Of a DNA stretch of 64,000 nucleotides, positions 1-11,700 are shown piece by piece. The DNA is from Prunus persica (taxonomy: Eukaryota > Streptophyta > Magnoliopsida > Rosales > Rosaceae): contig NC_034012.1 of assembly GCF_000346465.2 (NCBI RefSeq), positions 24,133,811 to 24,197,810 of the forward strand, in the 5' to 3' direction. The notes beneath the pieces are model-generated. The model saw only the letters and a program-made list of their open reading frames with translations. It searched no databases and was not told the DNA's origin. Made by a program: the position numbers and the translations under genes. Positions within the stretch are counted from its first letter, which is position 1. Each line of letters starts with the position of its first letter.

Positions 1-453
1 GCGTAGGTGTTGGTAAGAAACCCGATGTGGGACTTGAAAGCTATCTACAATCCAACTTGAACTACATGCTTTATGACATCCTGATCTGGACTAAAGACTT
101 AATTGAGGATATGGTCTAATGGTGCAAGCCAATGTCTGTCAAAGTGCCTTAATAGAAACATTTCATAAAAAACCTGTATGTTCTTAGACTTTTGTGCCTC
201 CACATGGAACCATTTCCTATGTAGTAACTGCCTAGATCAAATAAGGCATTCTTTTCCTTCATTTAATTTGTATATACTTCTGTAGTCTTGTTCAAATAAG
301 CTTTGTTCAAACATGTCCTGCTTCTGGTTTTTTAAGTTTTGTCTTCCTTGGTATGTATCTTGGAGAAGGATGTGGACGAGGTTTGTTATGTTTTGAAATT
401 TTCTAATTAATCTCTTTGGATGAGTATACATGCATTTTTGTTATATTTAAACA
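1..453. other. Unassigned AT-rich sequence
   Basis: No exon structure, repeat end or recognisable protein was seen. The only open frame of note is a 64-codon minus-strand frame at 237-431 with low-complexity composition and no family resemblance. I treat the stretch as intergenic. Confidence 0.4.
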
Positions 454-769
454 AAGGGTGATTTTATTGGCACTCCAAAATTTGCTCTTTGCCTCCCATA
501 TTCTCTATATACCTCACTGAATTTTAGTAAAATTTAAAATTTCTCACTATACTCCATTTTTCTTCCTAAATTGCCCTCATAAACCTCATTCCTTAACTTA
601 CCTGTGTAAATCTCATCCCATATCAAACCCCACCCCATCGAAAACACCTTCCTCTTGCAAATACACCCCATCGCAAACCCCCTGGTGTTTAAAAAGTACC
701 CCATCGCACACCCTATCCGATTTGAAACAGACTCCATCTCAAACCCCAACCCCAATCGTTACCTTGTTT

Positions 770-925
770 CAATGTTAGTCCACCGAATGTGTTTCCGTTT
801 TTCAGTGGTAGTCCACCAAATCTGTATCAGTTTTTTTAGTGGTAATCCATCGTATTTGTTTCCATTTTTCAATGGCAGTCTACTGAATTTGTTTCTTGTT
901 TCAGTGATCATCTACCGAATTCGTT
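770..925 (+). repeat. Degenerate tandem repeat of a CACCGAAT-type unit
   Basis: About four imperfect copies of a roughly 40-bp unit, reading approximately 'tcagtggtagtccaccgaat' followed by a T-rich part, lie head to tail. Related motifs in inverted orientation recur near 1940-1985 and 2070-2090, close to the other end of the element. This is the arrangement expected of transposase-binding subterminal repeats. Function is inferred only. Confidence 0.5.
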
Positions 926-955
926 ATTGAGTTTGTACTTAATATTGTTTTTTAG

Positions 956-1420
956 ATATGAAGAGGACTCACAGATGCACTACTGAGGCTTCATCATCTC
1001 GACCTGATAGACAACATTCCACAGCCTCAACGAGGAGACATAAAGCGGTGAGGTTAGCCCCTCAAGAGGACTAGCCCCAGCATGGTCCCCCAGACCACTT
1101 TGAGGATACTATAGAGGTTGAAGATGTAACTGCTACTCATGATTGTAATGTTAAGGTAGACTGAGCCATCTCGAGTAGGTCCTATTGATTCATCTTTACT
1201 TACGAGTTTTAAAACTCACATAGTAGCTGCAATTTGGAATAACCAGGTAAGTTGTTTTACTGTAACAATAGAAGGCAAAATATAAGTCTGGATAATGGTA
1301 ATTAACCTTCTTTTTTTTTTTTTTTTTTTTTTTGGTATTTGACTAGGAACGTGAGCTCCTTAGGTGCATGTCGACAAGAATGGGCATCCACATCACCAAT
1401 ATTGACACCTTTTAACAAGA
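956..1420 (+). pseudogene. Plant mobile domain (aminotransferase-like) fragment
   Basis: A stretch ending at a donor (CAG|GTAAG, 1246/1247) reads GPIDSSLLTSFKTHIVAAIW in one frame. After an intron with a long T tract, the sequence from 1347 reads ERELLRCMSTR. This resembles the start of the plant mobile domain found in transposon-derived proteins. The upstream ATG (958) opens a different frame that stops after about 38 codons, and the domain frame also has stops around it, so the gene is broken. Only the first part of the domain is present. Identification rests on my memory of the family pattern. Confidence 0.45.
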
Positions 1421-2989
1421 ATTAGCATCCACATTTCTTGGTACCACTGTCCCTAGCACACTTTTTCGTATCATCATTTGCATCTGACCGTACATCAGTT
1501 GTCTCACTAGACTTGCAAGACTTATAGTTATCGCTTCTCTCACAAGCAAGTATTAGTCTAGGTCTCCTTTTACCCTCACCTTCATAATCAGACCTTCTAA
1601 TTACAATTACAATATTATTCATTTTTCCTTGTGCATGAGCCCATCTAATTAATTCATCTCTACCATTAAATATCTACACATTAAACTCATGTTATTTAAA
1701 GTTAAAATTTGAAACATTAATGCCATGTGAATGATGCTAAAAAGGATTTTAGACAAAAAAAATAACTCAAAATAATTACAGAATAAGTTGTGAATTGATC
1801 ACTATAGTCCATTACACATTCTGTTCCAACATTATTGCCTTAGGGAGCCACCTTGTTTTTGTTCCTTCAATGGGAGTAAGGTCAAAATAACTTACATTAA
1901 ATTTGTGGTCGATAATAAGTTACTGAAAAATAATATATTTCGGTTCGTTGCCACTGAATTGTAGGTAAAAATTCGGTAATACACAACTGAACACTGTTCC
2001 ATATTACAGTGGATCTCCACTGCATCTTAAGTTAACAACTGGTCAAAGACAATTGAAATAGGTGCAATGTTTCGGTGGCATTCCACCGAATTTACCTATC
2101 GCGTTCGGTACTGGAGTGCTGAGTGCAACTAGCGACCATCATGAAATTCTAAACTTGAAAAATGCCAAAAAATAAACTCATATCTCATTTGAAGCCTCTC
2201 TAACTTTAGTCTCACCCTTCATGAATAAATACAAGATATTTTTTCATCAATATAAGAGTATAAACCTTGTTAGGGTTATAGGAACATGATGGTTTGAAAA
2301 AAAAGTCTAACTAGGGTTGCAGGAACATATGTGGGGTGTAGTGAGCAAATTTAATTTTTATTTTAAATGTGTTTTATCCTTAACGGTAATTATGTGCAAG
2401 GATAAAATAGGTTATTCATGTTTAAAATTAATATGGGGTGCAAAGAGCAAATAATGGGATGCCAATAAAATCACCCTTATAGCACTTCCACCCATTTGCC
2501 ATGGCAAAGGACAATGGCAAATACTATTCAATTGAATAGTGGTAGCCCTTGTAAAAAGTAAGGTGTGTTTCCATCCATTGTCATGGCAAAGGGAAAATAC
2601 TATTCACTTTTCGTTTTTTTTAAAACCTAAACAATTAATTTGGAGAATATTTTCAGATAAGATTCTTGGTTGCCACGTGTCAATATTTATTATAAAATTC
2701 ATATCTTTGGTTGTGGTTTATTTTTAATTATGCTTTGGTTGTGGTTTTTTTTGAATTATGCGTGGTTGTGGTTTTCTTTTTTAATTATGTTTTGTTTGAT
2801 GTAGTCAATGTGTTGAATAAAAAGTCATTTTATTGACTGATTTCTTTATTCACTCAAAGAAAAGCAATACAACTCATTAAGAATTACTACTAATTAAATA
2901 AAAGACAAGAATTAGAACTACTTTAATACAAAACATTAAAATACAATGAAATAAAAGCCAAGCAAACTAACTTAATGGTTTTGATCATT

Positions 2990-4190
2990 TAACCAATCGG
3001 TGTTGCTAGGCCCATCGTCACGGAAAAGTCATCTTTTCATAACATCCCTTCATTCTAGCTTCCAAAATTGTTTTGTTTCAGGGGACATATGGCTTGTATC
3101 CATGGCCATCGTTTCCCAATCCTTCTTCTCAATGTCTTGTTTGCGTACATATGCCCTTTCTTTTGCATATTCTTCATTCATTGTCTTCTCGTCCGCATCT
3201 TTTTTCATGTCTAATTCAATTCTCATGGAGCCATTCCTTGCAATTTGCTCCAAATATTTTGCAGTATCATTGTTGGAAGTACTCTCTATCTTTGCTTCGC
3301 CGTCTTTCGACTAATCGGCCTAGGCTCCTTTTGGATTGGTGAGTCTTGATTCATTGGGCAATCCAAAGGCGAATCCGATGCCGTTGAATCATGGAGTGGT
3401 GTCTTATTCAACACAACGGTTGGACCCGTGGGAATAATTCTGAATCATTTGGAATTTTTCACCACCTCTCAACATTGTTGATGGTTGAAAGAGTTTTTGC
3501 CTTGCCCAATGGCACCGAACCACAATATTTGTCCATGCATAATCTATTAAAATTTTTTTTGAAAATGCAAGTAACATTACAAAAATATTGCAAATGCAAG
3601 AAACATTAAAAAGAATATTGGAAATGTAAGAAACAATAAAAATATATTGGAAATGCAATAAAAAAATTTTAAAAAAAATACATTAAAAAGAATATTGGAA
3701 ATGCAAGAAACAATAAAAATATATTGGAAATGCAATAATTTTTTTTATTTTATAAATACATTAAAAAGAATATTGAAAATGCAAGAAACAATAAAAATAT
3801 ATTGGAAATGCAAGAAACATTAAAAAACAATTTAGACATTAAATTTAATATAGCAGAAATTACAGATAATTTACCTCATTACTAAGATTTTTGCCGCTTC
3901 GATGGTTGTCCCTCGCTTTTGCCAATGCATCTCTCCATTTCCCCAACTCTTTATTCAAAATTTTCCATCTACTACTCAAGGCCATTTCCGTATGAGTCAA
4001 ACCCGATTTTTCACAAAATACCGCATGATTTTTTTTTTTTCCACATATGACAGAATTTCATTTCATTGCCCGTAACCGGACAATGACCAACTTTGACCCA
4101 AGACTCACACAATAGAACATATTCCATGGTTGCCCATGTCTCTCCGGCTTCGATGGAAGATACCATAAGATGGTGAATAAAAATGAAAAA
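2990..4190 (-). pseudogene. Harbinger-type ORF1 (Myb/SANT-like, NAM-associated) remnant
   Basis: Reading the minus strand from about 4185, a trihelix/Myb-like segment is visible (ETWATMEYVLLCESWVK, then CPVTGNEMKFCHMW, then LSSRWKILNKELGKW). It continues after an AT-rich repetitive interruption with a charged segment (RNGSMRIELDMKKDADEKTM, then YVRKQDIEKKDWETMAMDTS). This order is typical of the DNA-binding ORF1 partner protein of PIF/Harbinger transposons (NAM-associated C-terminal domain). Stops break the frame between 3250 and 3420. No transposase ORF is present, so this is a non-autonomous or dead element. Its ends are uncertain, perhaps about 2480 and 4690. Confidence 0.5.
3575..3835. 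repeat. Tandem repeat, about 77-bp unit, AT-rich
   Basis: Copies of 'acattaaaaagaatattgg' begin at 3603, 3680 and 3758, a period of 77-78 bp, with about 3.3 copies. Each unit carries internal sub-copies of 'attggaaatgcaagaaaca'. It lies inside the Harbinger-like ORF1 remnant, probably in a former intron. Confidence 0.7.
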
Positions 4191-4413
4191 TTAAAGTGAA
4201 GAAAATTTTGTATAGAAAGTGAAAAATAATAGAAGGAGAAGAAAATGTATGAGGATTTGGTGTTGAAAGTGATAACTTATAGATAAAAATTTTGAATTTT
4301 TTTAAAGATGGTTTAAGCCTAAAAAAAAAAGAGCAGTCGTTGGATTTGAGGGAAAAAAACGATCGGAGTGACCAGAACACCCCATGTGGGGCGTTATCGT
4401 CGGTGGACGTCAG

Positions 4414-4520
4414 GGCTGATGCCAGCCTAGCGTCAGTGCACGGTAATTCAAATTTCTTCAATGGTAAAAAAAAAAAAAAAAAAATTGAACTCAGGAGCTG
4501 ACGCTAGGTTGGCATCAGCC
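4414..4520. repeat. Inverted repeat (hairpin) around an A-tract
   Basis: The left arm GGCTGATGCCAGCCTAGCGT (from 4414) is matched by its reverse complement at 4498-4520 with one or two mismatches. The loop contains a 19-bp A run. It sits at the right side of the Harbinger-like remnant and may be a sub-terminal palindrome of it. Confidence 0.6.
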
Positions 4521-4699
4521 ATGAGGTCACCTCATCTTGGGCTCGATCTCGGGCTGGTTTCGCCCGCAGGCTGGCCCAGTCATGTAGGACCCGCATCTTG
4601 CCCTGGAAAGCTTGGCCCGCTGGAAAGCCTCGCTTGGGTTTGGGCCTTGTCTTGCCCTAGCAGTGAGCTACCGTTGGAATCATTCTTAAACAAAACATG

Positions 4700-6270
4700 T
4701 TAGCCAAAAATATATAGTCTTAAAGCAAATAGGGTTGATGGTGGTGGGGCTGTTTGGTGAAGTTTTTACATAGAAAATGATGGGTTCATGTGCGCATAAA
4801 GAGAGAGATAATGTTATGTGCTTGGGTCAGCGCTCGTGTGATTGGGCAATTAGGTACAGGGACTTGGTATGTAGTTTTCTTCTTACAGCCACCTATGGCT
4901 GCAACAATATTTAGAAAGCTCAGTTGGGATAACAATTAGATGATAAGGGTTGCTTCGAGGGAACCCAAAACCTCCAAGTTAGACAAGCTAACAGTAAGGG
5001 ATAATATATGATATTTCATTAATGAAAAGCCACTGAAAGTTATACAAATAAGGACTCTAACTGAAAAGCTTATAAAGAGGGAAACTTTTCCCATGACGCC
5101 TCCACTATAAAAGTGGATAACATGACTCCTACAACTACTCAACAACTAAAGACATGCAAACTCCTACAATTATGCAACAACTAATAACCATTCCACTAAC
5201 TCATGAGAGAGCACGTGACAGATAAAGAGAAAATGATAGGGAAGAAAGAGAGAGATAAAGAGAAACGTAACTGACGCAGCACAAGCAATAAAGGTTTCAA
5301 GCGAAACCTTGAGTAACAAGAAATCTAGATTCCACCAGAAAGTAAGAGTAATTCTCTTAGAATAATTTGATTAAAATCTGAGATAATGAAAAACGACAGA
5401 CAAACCTGTCTAAATACACAATTCTCAACCCTTGAACTGCCAGGGGAGTTATTACATTAAAACTGAAAAAACATAATTAATTCGGAGACTTAACTACGTA
5501 ACTCCGAAACTGAAAACAGAATTTATTCGGATAATTAACTACGAACTTTGAAAGCAGTTTTGGAAGGCCAAACGACCTCAGAACGCCAAAATCCATCATA
5601 CCTCACAGCATAGCTGTGAGTTTGACTCCTAGCGTCGTTCCCTTTCCGAAATGGTATTTTGCGTCCTAATCGGAGCTCGGACGACAAATCTGCAAATTCC
5701 CACTACGTCCTTTTTCTAGCTTAACCGCGATAAAATCTGTCATCTGTTCTACATCAGTAACAGTCGTGGATTTGGGGTTTGCAGCAGTCCCACGTCGACT
5801 GCAAAGAGAAACTTCAGCTTTCTTTCCAATATAAATATCGTCACCCCCAAGTGTGATCCCTAAAGGTGTAGCTGGGCTTCTTAATAAATGCGAAGTTGAG
5901 ATTTTTTAAATGCTTTGTATGGCATGAAAATCTCTTAATAATTTTTGGTTAGTTTTACTCTGGTTATTCTTAATAGTTCAAGCTAAAAAAATGAATTAAT
6001 ATTATAGTAGGAAATTCTATAAAAATAATAATTTGAAAAAACCTATAATAATCTGGTTCAAAATTGGAAAAATCAAAACTTGAACTGGAACCGATTCAAA
6101 TCTGGTTTCATAATTTATTTTCAATAAAACTGGACTGCATCCACCTCAAACTCTCAACTCGGGTTTCATAATTCATTTTCAATAAAATCGGACCGCGTCC
6201 ACCCTTAGTTGTGGTATTCACATTAAAATGTAATTAAGTGAAAGTTACAGCCATAAATGCTCTATGGCCT
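4700..6270. other. Unassigned intergenic/repeat-derived sequence
   Basis: No supported exon. Around 5270-5800 the sequence has an antisense, LTR-internal look (short GC-richer blocks and a repeated 'aactacg...cgga' theme), but no domain is readable. At 6050-6190 a short duplicated phrase ('tttcataattcattttcaataaaa') occurs twice. Confidence 0.3.
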
Positions 6271-6325
6271 TGTTGTTGTTTTAGGGCCACCTCCTTAGCT
6301 AAAATTTAGGGAGGAATTTTAAAAA

Positions 6326-6679
6326 ACTCATCTCCAATCATGCTCCTTATTCTGCTCCTAAAATAGGGAGACCTCTTGGAGCTCCTAAATCTAAGAAGAG
6401 AGAAAGGATTCCTGTTGACTCTCTATAATTAAATGCTTCTTTATTTAATATTATTTTAAACATTTATTTAAAGCCAACTATTTTTTATTGTTGTTTTTGT
6501 GTCTACACTTGATTCAAAAATTGAATTAAAAAGCCTTAAAAACATTTATAACTCTTTTAACTAGGGAGTATGATTGGAGTTGGAGTTGAAATTTTATAGA
6601 GAGCTCCTAAAATAGCTTTCTAGTGTTTTAAACTAAATTTTAACTAAAAAAATAGAGAACATGATTGTGGATGCTCTAA
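6326..6679. mobile_element. Possible MITE with degenerate inverted ends
   Basis: The left side (CTCATCTCCAATCATGCTC, then CTCCTAAAAT) and the reverse complement of the right side (AGCATCCACAATCATGTTCTC) share an imperfect end of about 40 bp. The body is AT-rich and non-coding. No clean target duplication was found, so the boundaries are approximate. Confidence 0.35.
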
Positions 6680-6689
6680 ATGTCCTACC

Positions 6690-7400
6690 ATAAGTTCAAA
6701 AGTTCCAGCAGAAATCTCCTTGCAAGTTGTGGAATTCAAAGATGGGAAGACTCGTAACCAACCTACTAGGACTTATTGCATCCCAAGTCAAGAGAAGAAT
6801 TTCACAATCCCAATTCCATTTTATTGACTAACTAACCATACGGGTTGGTGGTGGTTGGGAAGTTCACATTAAATGCCTAGAGCTTTGGAAGACATTAATA
6901 TTGATGGGATTTTCAAGGAAGAGTTAGTTCTGGCCATTTAATGGCCAAACCCATCAGCTGAAGAAAGTTCTATAAATAGGTCGTCAGAAGAAGAAAAGAG
7001 GACCTCCGACTCAACACACAAAACCTATCTTTTTATCCTGCACCTTTCAATTCCGAGTCTAGGATTTATCTTTCAAGCATTTAAGAGTATCCAAGTTCTT
7101 CATTTTCTTAGTGTAAGCTTACTTGCAATTTAATTTCAGTTGTCTTTAAATTGAAGTTTGATTCAAGTCTTTATCGCTTTAATCTATTTTATCGCATTTT
7201 CAATTCTATCATTTCGTTTCTTGCATTTACATTCATTGCACTTATCACCAAAATCCTAAAAATAGTCATTCATCCTTGACTCCGAGGAAGTCAAGGAACC
7301 TAGGCCAAGAGGAGGTTCCTTGCTTGGCCAATCAATCGTTTGATTAGAAGTCAAAAGCGCAAACACACTCACACAGTCTTTCCATTCAAGCCATCATATA
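6690..7400 (+). mobile_element. LTR-like sequence with TATA box (remnant)
   Basis: A TATA-like CTATAAATAGG lies near 6971, followed by a CT-rich leader and a long T-rich stretch. Near 7276 there is a short hairpin (TTGACTccgaggAAGTCAA) next to a second dyad (GGAACCT...AGGTTCC). This is the look of a promoter-bearing LTR, but matching ends and a second copy were not found. Confidence 0.3.
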
Positions 7401-8123
7401 GCTTTGTAGTGGCACGCCTACGCATCTCAAGAGAAGAAGGACAAAAAAAAAATCCTTCTTTTGGCCTGCTTGACCAAAAAGAGGGAAACATCAACATTAC
7501 CAGAAGAGAGTTTTTAAAATAGAAACTGGGACATGGGTTTGCTCTTTATGATCACTATGAACCCGAAATGGGGTGGGAGGTCCAATATTATCTTGGTCAC
7601 TACACTATGGACCATGTCTTATAGTGCACCATGAATTATATATAGCTAGAGAGGACAAAAGTAAAACCCAATGGGTTCCCACCTCAGTGGTTGAGCTGTT
7701 CCTCCTCCCCCGTTCCCCGCCCCATGGCACTGGGTCGAGCCTCCGTAGCTGCACCTTGAGAAACCCACGTGATATTCTCCCTTCACCTCCCTAGCTAGTG
7801 ACAAAAAAATAACGGAAAAGTGAAAGGGACTAAATATATTTTGGCGTTCCGAAGAGTCTATAAGAAACGAATGATTCTTTGGATTTCCTTTGCTTTATCT
7901 TGCAGCAATGATAAGAACTAAAGAGATCCTATTGTTTTTGTGAAACATGAAGACACCGAACAAAGAAAAACTAAAAGTAGGAATAAAGTAGGGGTTCGAG
8001 ATTGCCTGATGTTTTGCTCTGTTTTTCCTTTGATTATTGTGGCTTATAATAGGCTGTTTTTCTTGTTATTATGTTTGTCCTATGTGGTTTGAACTGTATT
8101 CTTAGATTTGGCTGGAATCCTTC

Positions 8124-8591
8124 GACCCGTATGGTTCACGGAACTGATTTAAGGGGAAATCATTTCCTATGTCATTTCCCAAAGGATGAGAAATGGAAGA
8201 TTCATTTCCACGTTTGGTAATGCTGGGAAAGTAACCGGGAGATATCACTTTATTTCTTTCTCATGTTGTTTGAGTAGATGAAATAAAGTTTGTATAATTT
8301 TCATATACCATATTAAATTAAATAAAAAAAGAATGCATTTAATGATTTATTGTAATTCTAAATTGTTAGTGGAGACAAAATGGTAATGAAAAATGTTTAT
8401 TTAATATTGGCTCATTTTCCCAAACTTTCCCATGAGGAGGGAAAATAAAACCCAAATTAGGAGGAAGGTTTCACTTTGCCACCTACTTTCCCATGGGCAG
8501 ACAACGATTTCCCATGCCTGGACTTACCAAACATGGGAAAACAATTGATTTCTCATCCTCAAGTCTCATTTCCCATGAACCAAAAGAGGCC
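8124..8591. mobile_element. MITE-like element upstream of the ankyrin gene
   Basis: The left end (gacccgtATGGTTCACGG, later GGATGAGAAATGG and CACGTTTGGTAA) is imperfectly mirrored by the reverse complement of the right end (GGCCTCTTTTGGTTCATGGG, GGATGAGAAAT, CATGTTTGGTAA). A 3-bp TTC flanks both sides (8121-8123 and 8592-8594). The body is non-coding and AT-rich. A 3-bp duplication would fit the Harbinger or CACTA class. It ends about 130 bp before the ankyrin start codon, so it could contribute promoter sequence. Confidence 0.5.
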
Positions 8592-8722
8592 TTCATGTGT
8601 AGGGGATTTTGTGTTGTTCAATTCTTTTAATTGTCCTTGTTGCTAATGATTTCTCTATATTGTCTATAAAAAAAGAAAAGAAAAAAAAAGTAGGGGAATT
8701 TACAGGCCTCCGCAGATTGAAC

Positions 8723-11700
8723 ATGGCAGCTACAGTTTCCCCGATTGCAAATCTTCAACTTCTTAACTATGAAGATTGGAGTTTCCGAATGAAAGTGTAC
8801 TTGTTAGCTGAAGATGTTTGGGACGTTGTGGAAGCCACCACCAAACCACCTAAACCAGAAGATGGTGAGGTTGAGTTTAAGGCCTGGAGGAAGAATAATG
8901 CCAAGGCTTTACTTACAATCCAGACATGTTGCGGGGATGATAATTACCATTTAATCAAGGGCATTAGCACTGCCAAAGCTGCGTGGGATACTTTGGCTGC
9001 AAATCTAAAGCCTTCTGAAAAAGGTATAATCATACTGGATTTTATGTATTCTTTTTCATGCATGGTGGTGTTAAGGTTGAAAGATAATTTTTTTTAAAAA
9101 TAGTAAATTGAGCTTAGACCCATAAAATTCATCTTTAATCACCTACAACCCTTTTCTTTATTTTTCTATTTAAAATACTCAATTTTTTTAAATAAAACCT
9201 GATGACTGGGATCCAAGTAAGCAAGTTACCTAATCTAGCTTAAAATCTAATTTATTCTATTTTCGAATTCCAAAACTACCCCTATTTACAAGTTAACGTG
9301 TTATGTGGGGGTGTAACTAATAACACACATTGAATTTGGAAAGATCTTCAAATTGTTGTAATGGATGTAGGAATTAATTTAGAAACTTATTTGGAATTAA
9401 ATATTAAATTCAACATTAATGTATTAGTAACATTTTGATTTATTTAATAAATTTTTTTGTTTGTTTTCCTTTTATGAATTATAGTACTGGTAATCTATTT
9501 TATTATAGTTTTATGAATAATAGTGTACATTCTAATTATGTTGAAAAATATTTTGATAATCTATTTATTGTTTGTTTTATGAAAAACATTTTTTTTAAAT
9601 GAACCTATTTTTTCTCTAAATAATGTACCTATTTTTTTTTTTTCTATAAATAATGTACCCTTAACGACCCCTTAGAGTTTAAATCTGGGCATTAATTTAC
9701 TGGGGTGGTGTTTTTTCATTTATTCTTGTCAAGTTTATTTCTTGTTGTATGTGGGAGAAATTATTGAGTAATACAGATATACCACAGGTACGGAAGTAAA
9801 GTCCAGCTGTGATGAAAGTGATACCATAGGTACGGAAGTAGAGTCCAGCAGTGAAAGAGGACATAATAATAATAATAATGATGAGAGCGCTGTGAATGTG
9901 AACCATGGTTGTTTGTACAAAAGTTTGAACTCTGGTGATTGGAATGCTGCAAAGAAGTATATTGATCAACACTCCGGCTCACTAAAACATAGAGGTTCAT
10001 CAAGCGGTGGGACAGCTCTTCACGAGGCAATCGAGAGGAAGCAGTCAGAAATTGTAGAAGAGTTGTTGAAGCTGATGACCAAAGAGGACTTGGAAATTCA
10101 AGATGACCATGGTTTCACAGCTTTTTTCTATGCTTTGCAAAAAGGAAAGGCCAAAATAGTTGCCAGCATGATTAAAAAGAACGAGAATTTAGTTACCATG
10201 CGTTGTTGCGGCAATATGACTCCAGTTGTATTCGCTTCTACTTCGGGCCACTGGGAAATAGCTCGCTTTCTCTATTCTCATACTCCAATCCATGTTTTGA
10301 CTGAAGACTATAATGGCCGCGATGGTGCTGAACTTATTTCCCAGTCCTTTGTCCACAGAAATAAATATGGTAATTTTGACACCATTTGCATATATATATA
10401 TATATATATATCTATATATATATAACCGATTATAGTATATGTTGATTTATGGCTGCTTATATGATGAACCATCTACACTATAGATATAGATATTGGATGG
10501 AAATTACTTCAGAAATGCCCAAAATTGGTCCTTACTGAAGATTACTTCGAGCAATCCCCCCTAAATGCAATGGCTGGTTTCCGTTCCGCATTTCTAAGTG
10601 GAATTCCCCTCAAATTTTGGCAACGCTGGATCTATAACAGTTAGTATTTTGTATTCTCTTCTCTCATCTCTCTTCTCTCTTCTCTTTGTAGTGTCAAACT
10701 AAATTTTTCATGTTAAAGTTGTATATATAGTGAGATGTACCAACTAAATATAATGTCTGATTTGATTTATTATGTATACATGAAGGAGTGCAGGTCTGCA
10801 TATTCATTACCTTTCATTGTTCATAAGACAGTGTCTTCATATATATACATATATATATATATATATCATTATATAGAAATAGAATAATACTACTTCAGAC
10901 AAGTAGGAAAATGTATTGATTGGATTGTGTTGCCTTCTCTTTAGATATACACGTACAACCACCTCAACCTTCTCCTATCAACTCTGATGTTTGTGTAAAT
11001 TTTGAAGAACTAGAAGATGACAAAAGAAATCGAAGGGATCTCATTTCCTCAGGTACGTACGTATACGAAATGAACCTTACAAGAGGTTTCTATTTTTTCT
11101 GTTTCCTTCTAAAAGTAGACATCTCTCGTATATATGTATATATGAGTCTGCTTATTCATTAGCTTTCATTGTTCACAAGACAGTGTCTTAACTCACACAT
11201 ATATAATTATATAGAAATAGAATAATACTACTTCAGACAAGTAGGAAAATGTATTGATTGGATTGTGTTGCTTTCTCTTTAGATATACACGTACAACAAC
11301 CTCAACCTGCTCCTATCAACTCTGATCTTTGTGTAAATTTGGAAGAACTAAAAGATGACAAAAGAAATGGAAGGGATCTCACTTCCTCAGGTACGTTACC
11401 ATTTTCTTCTTGGTTTTGAATGTTGCATCCTTTATTGTAACGGAAGAAAGAAGTGTTGACATTGGCTCGCCATATATGAGGAAACAGCAGAAAAAGGGGT
11501 TGCATATTTGGGCTTTGGCACTCGAGCGGAAGTGCAGGCGCTTGAGGGGACAGGCACTCAAGCGGAAGTGCAGGCGCTCGAGCTGCAGACCCGAATCCAG
11601 TGCGGATCCTTGGCATTTTCTGACTTGATTTTCCTATTATTTTGGGTCTTTCTAGCCTAATTTAATAGGGTTTTAGTTTCCTATTTCTAATTAACTTGTA

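Larger units (their letters stand above)
454..2478. mobile_element. DNA transposon with long terminal inverted repeats (MULE-like?)
   Basis: The left end (AAGGGTGATTTTATTGGCA, then a TTTGCTCTTTGC block) reappears as its reverse complement at the right end, about 2440-2478, with only a few mismatches over roughly 40 bp. Inside are a plant-mobile-domain remnant (956-1420) and several copies of a CACCGAA motif in both orientations (770-930, 1940-2110), which look like subterminal repeats. I could not find a convincing target duplication, so the superfamily is open. A mobile-domain cargo would fit Mutator-like elements. Length is about 2.0 kb. Confidence 0.6.

Noticed and set aside
534..930. Overlapping open frames on both strands (73 and 91 codons)
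   Set aside because: They come from a low-complexity CCCCATCGCAAACC-type repeat and the CACCGAA repeat. There are no splice signals or family pattern, and the frames mirror each other.
4105..4703. Open frames of 118, 69 and 80 codons around the A-run
   Set aside because: They overlap on both strands in the hairpin and Harbinger-like remnant and have no domain. The minus-strand frame is not in the ORF1 reading frame.
7600..7800. tRNA-like piece with GGGTCGAGCCTC (possible SINE)
   Set aside because: Only one weak B-box-like string was seen, with no A-box at the right distance and no poly(A) tail or flanking duplication.
11302..11628. Minus-strand frame of 104 codons
   Set aside because: It is the antisense of ankyrin exon 5 and the LTR start. 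The repeated 'ALPLECQSP' text reflects a short tandem repeat near 11,520-11,580.
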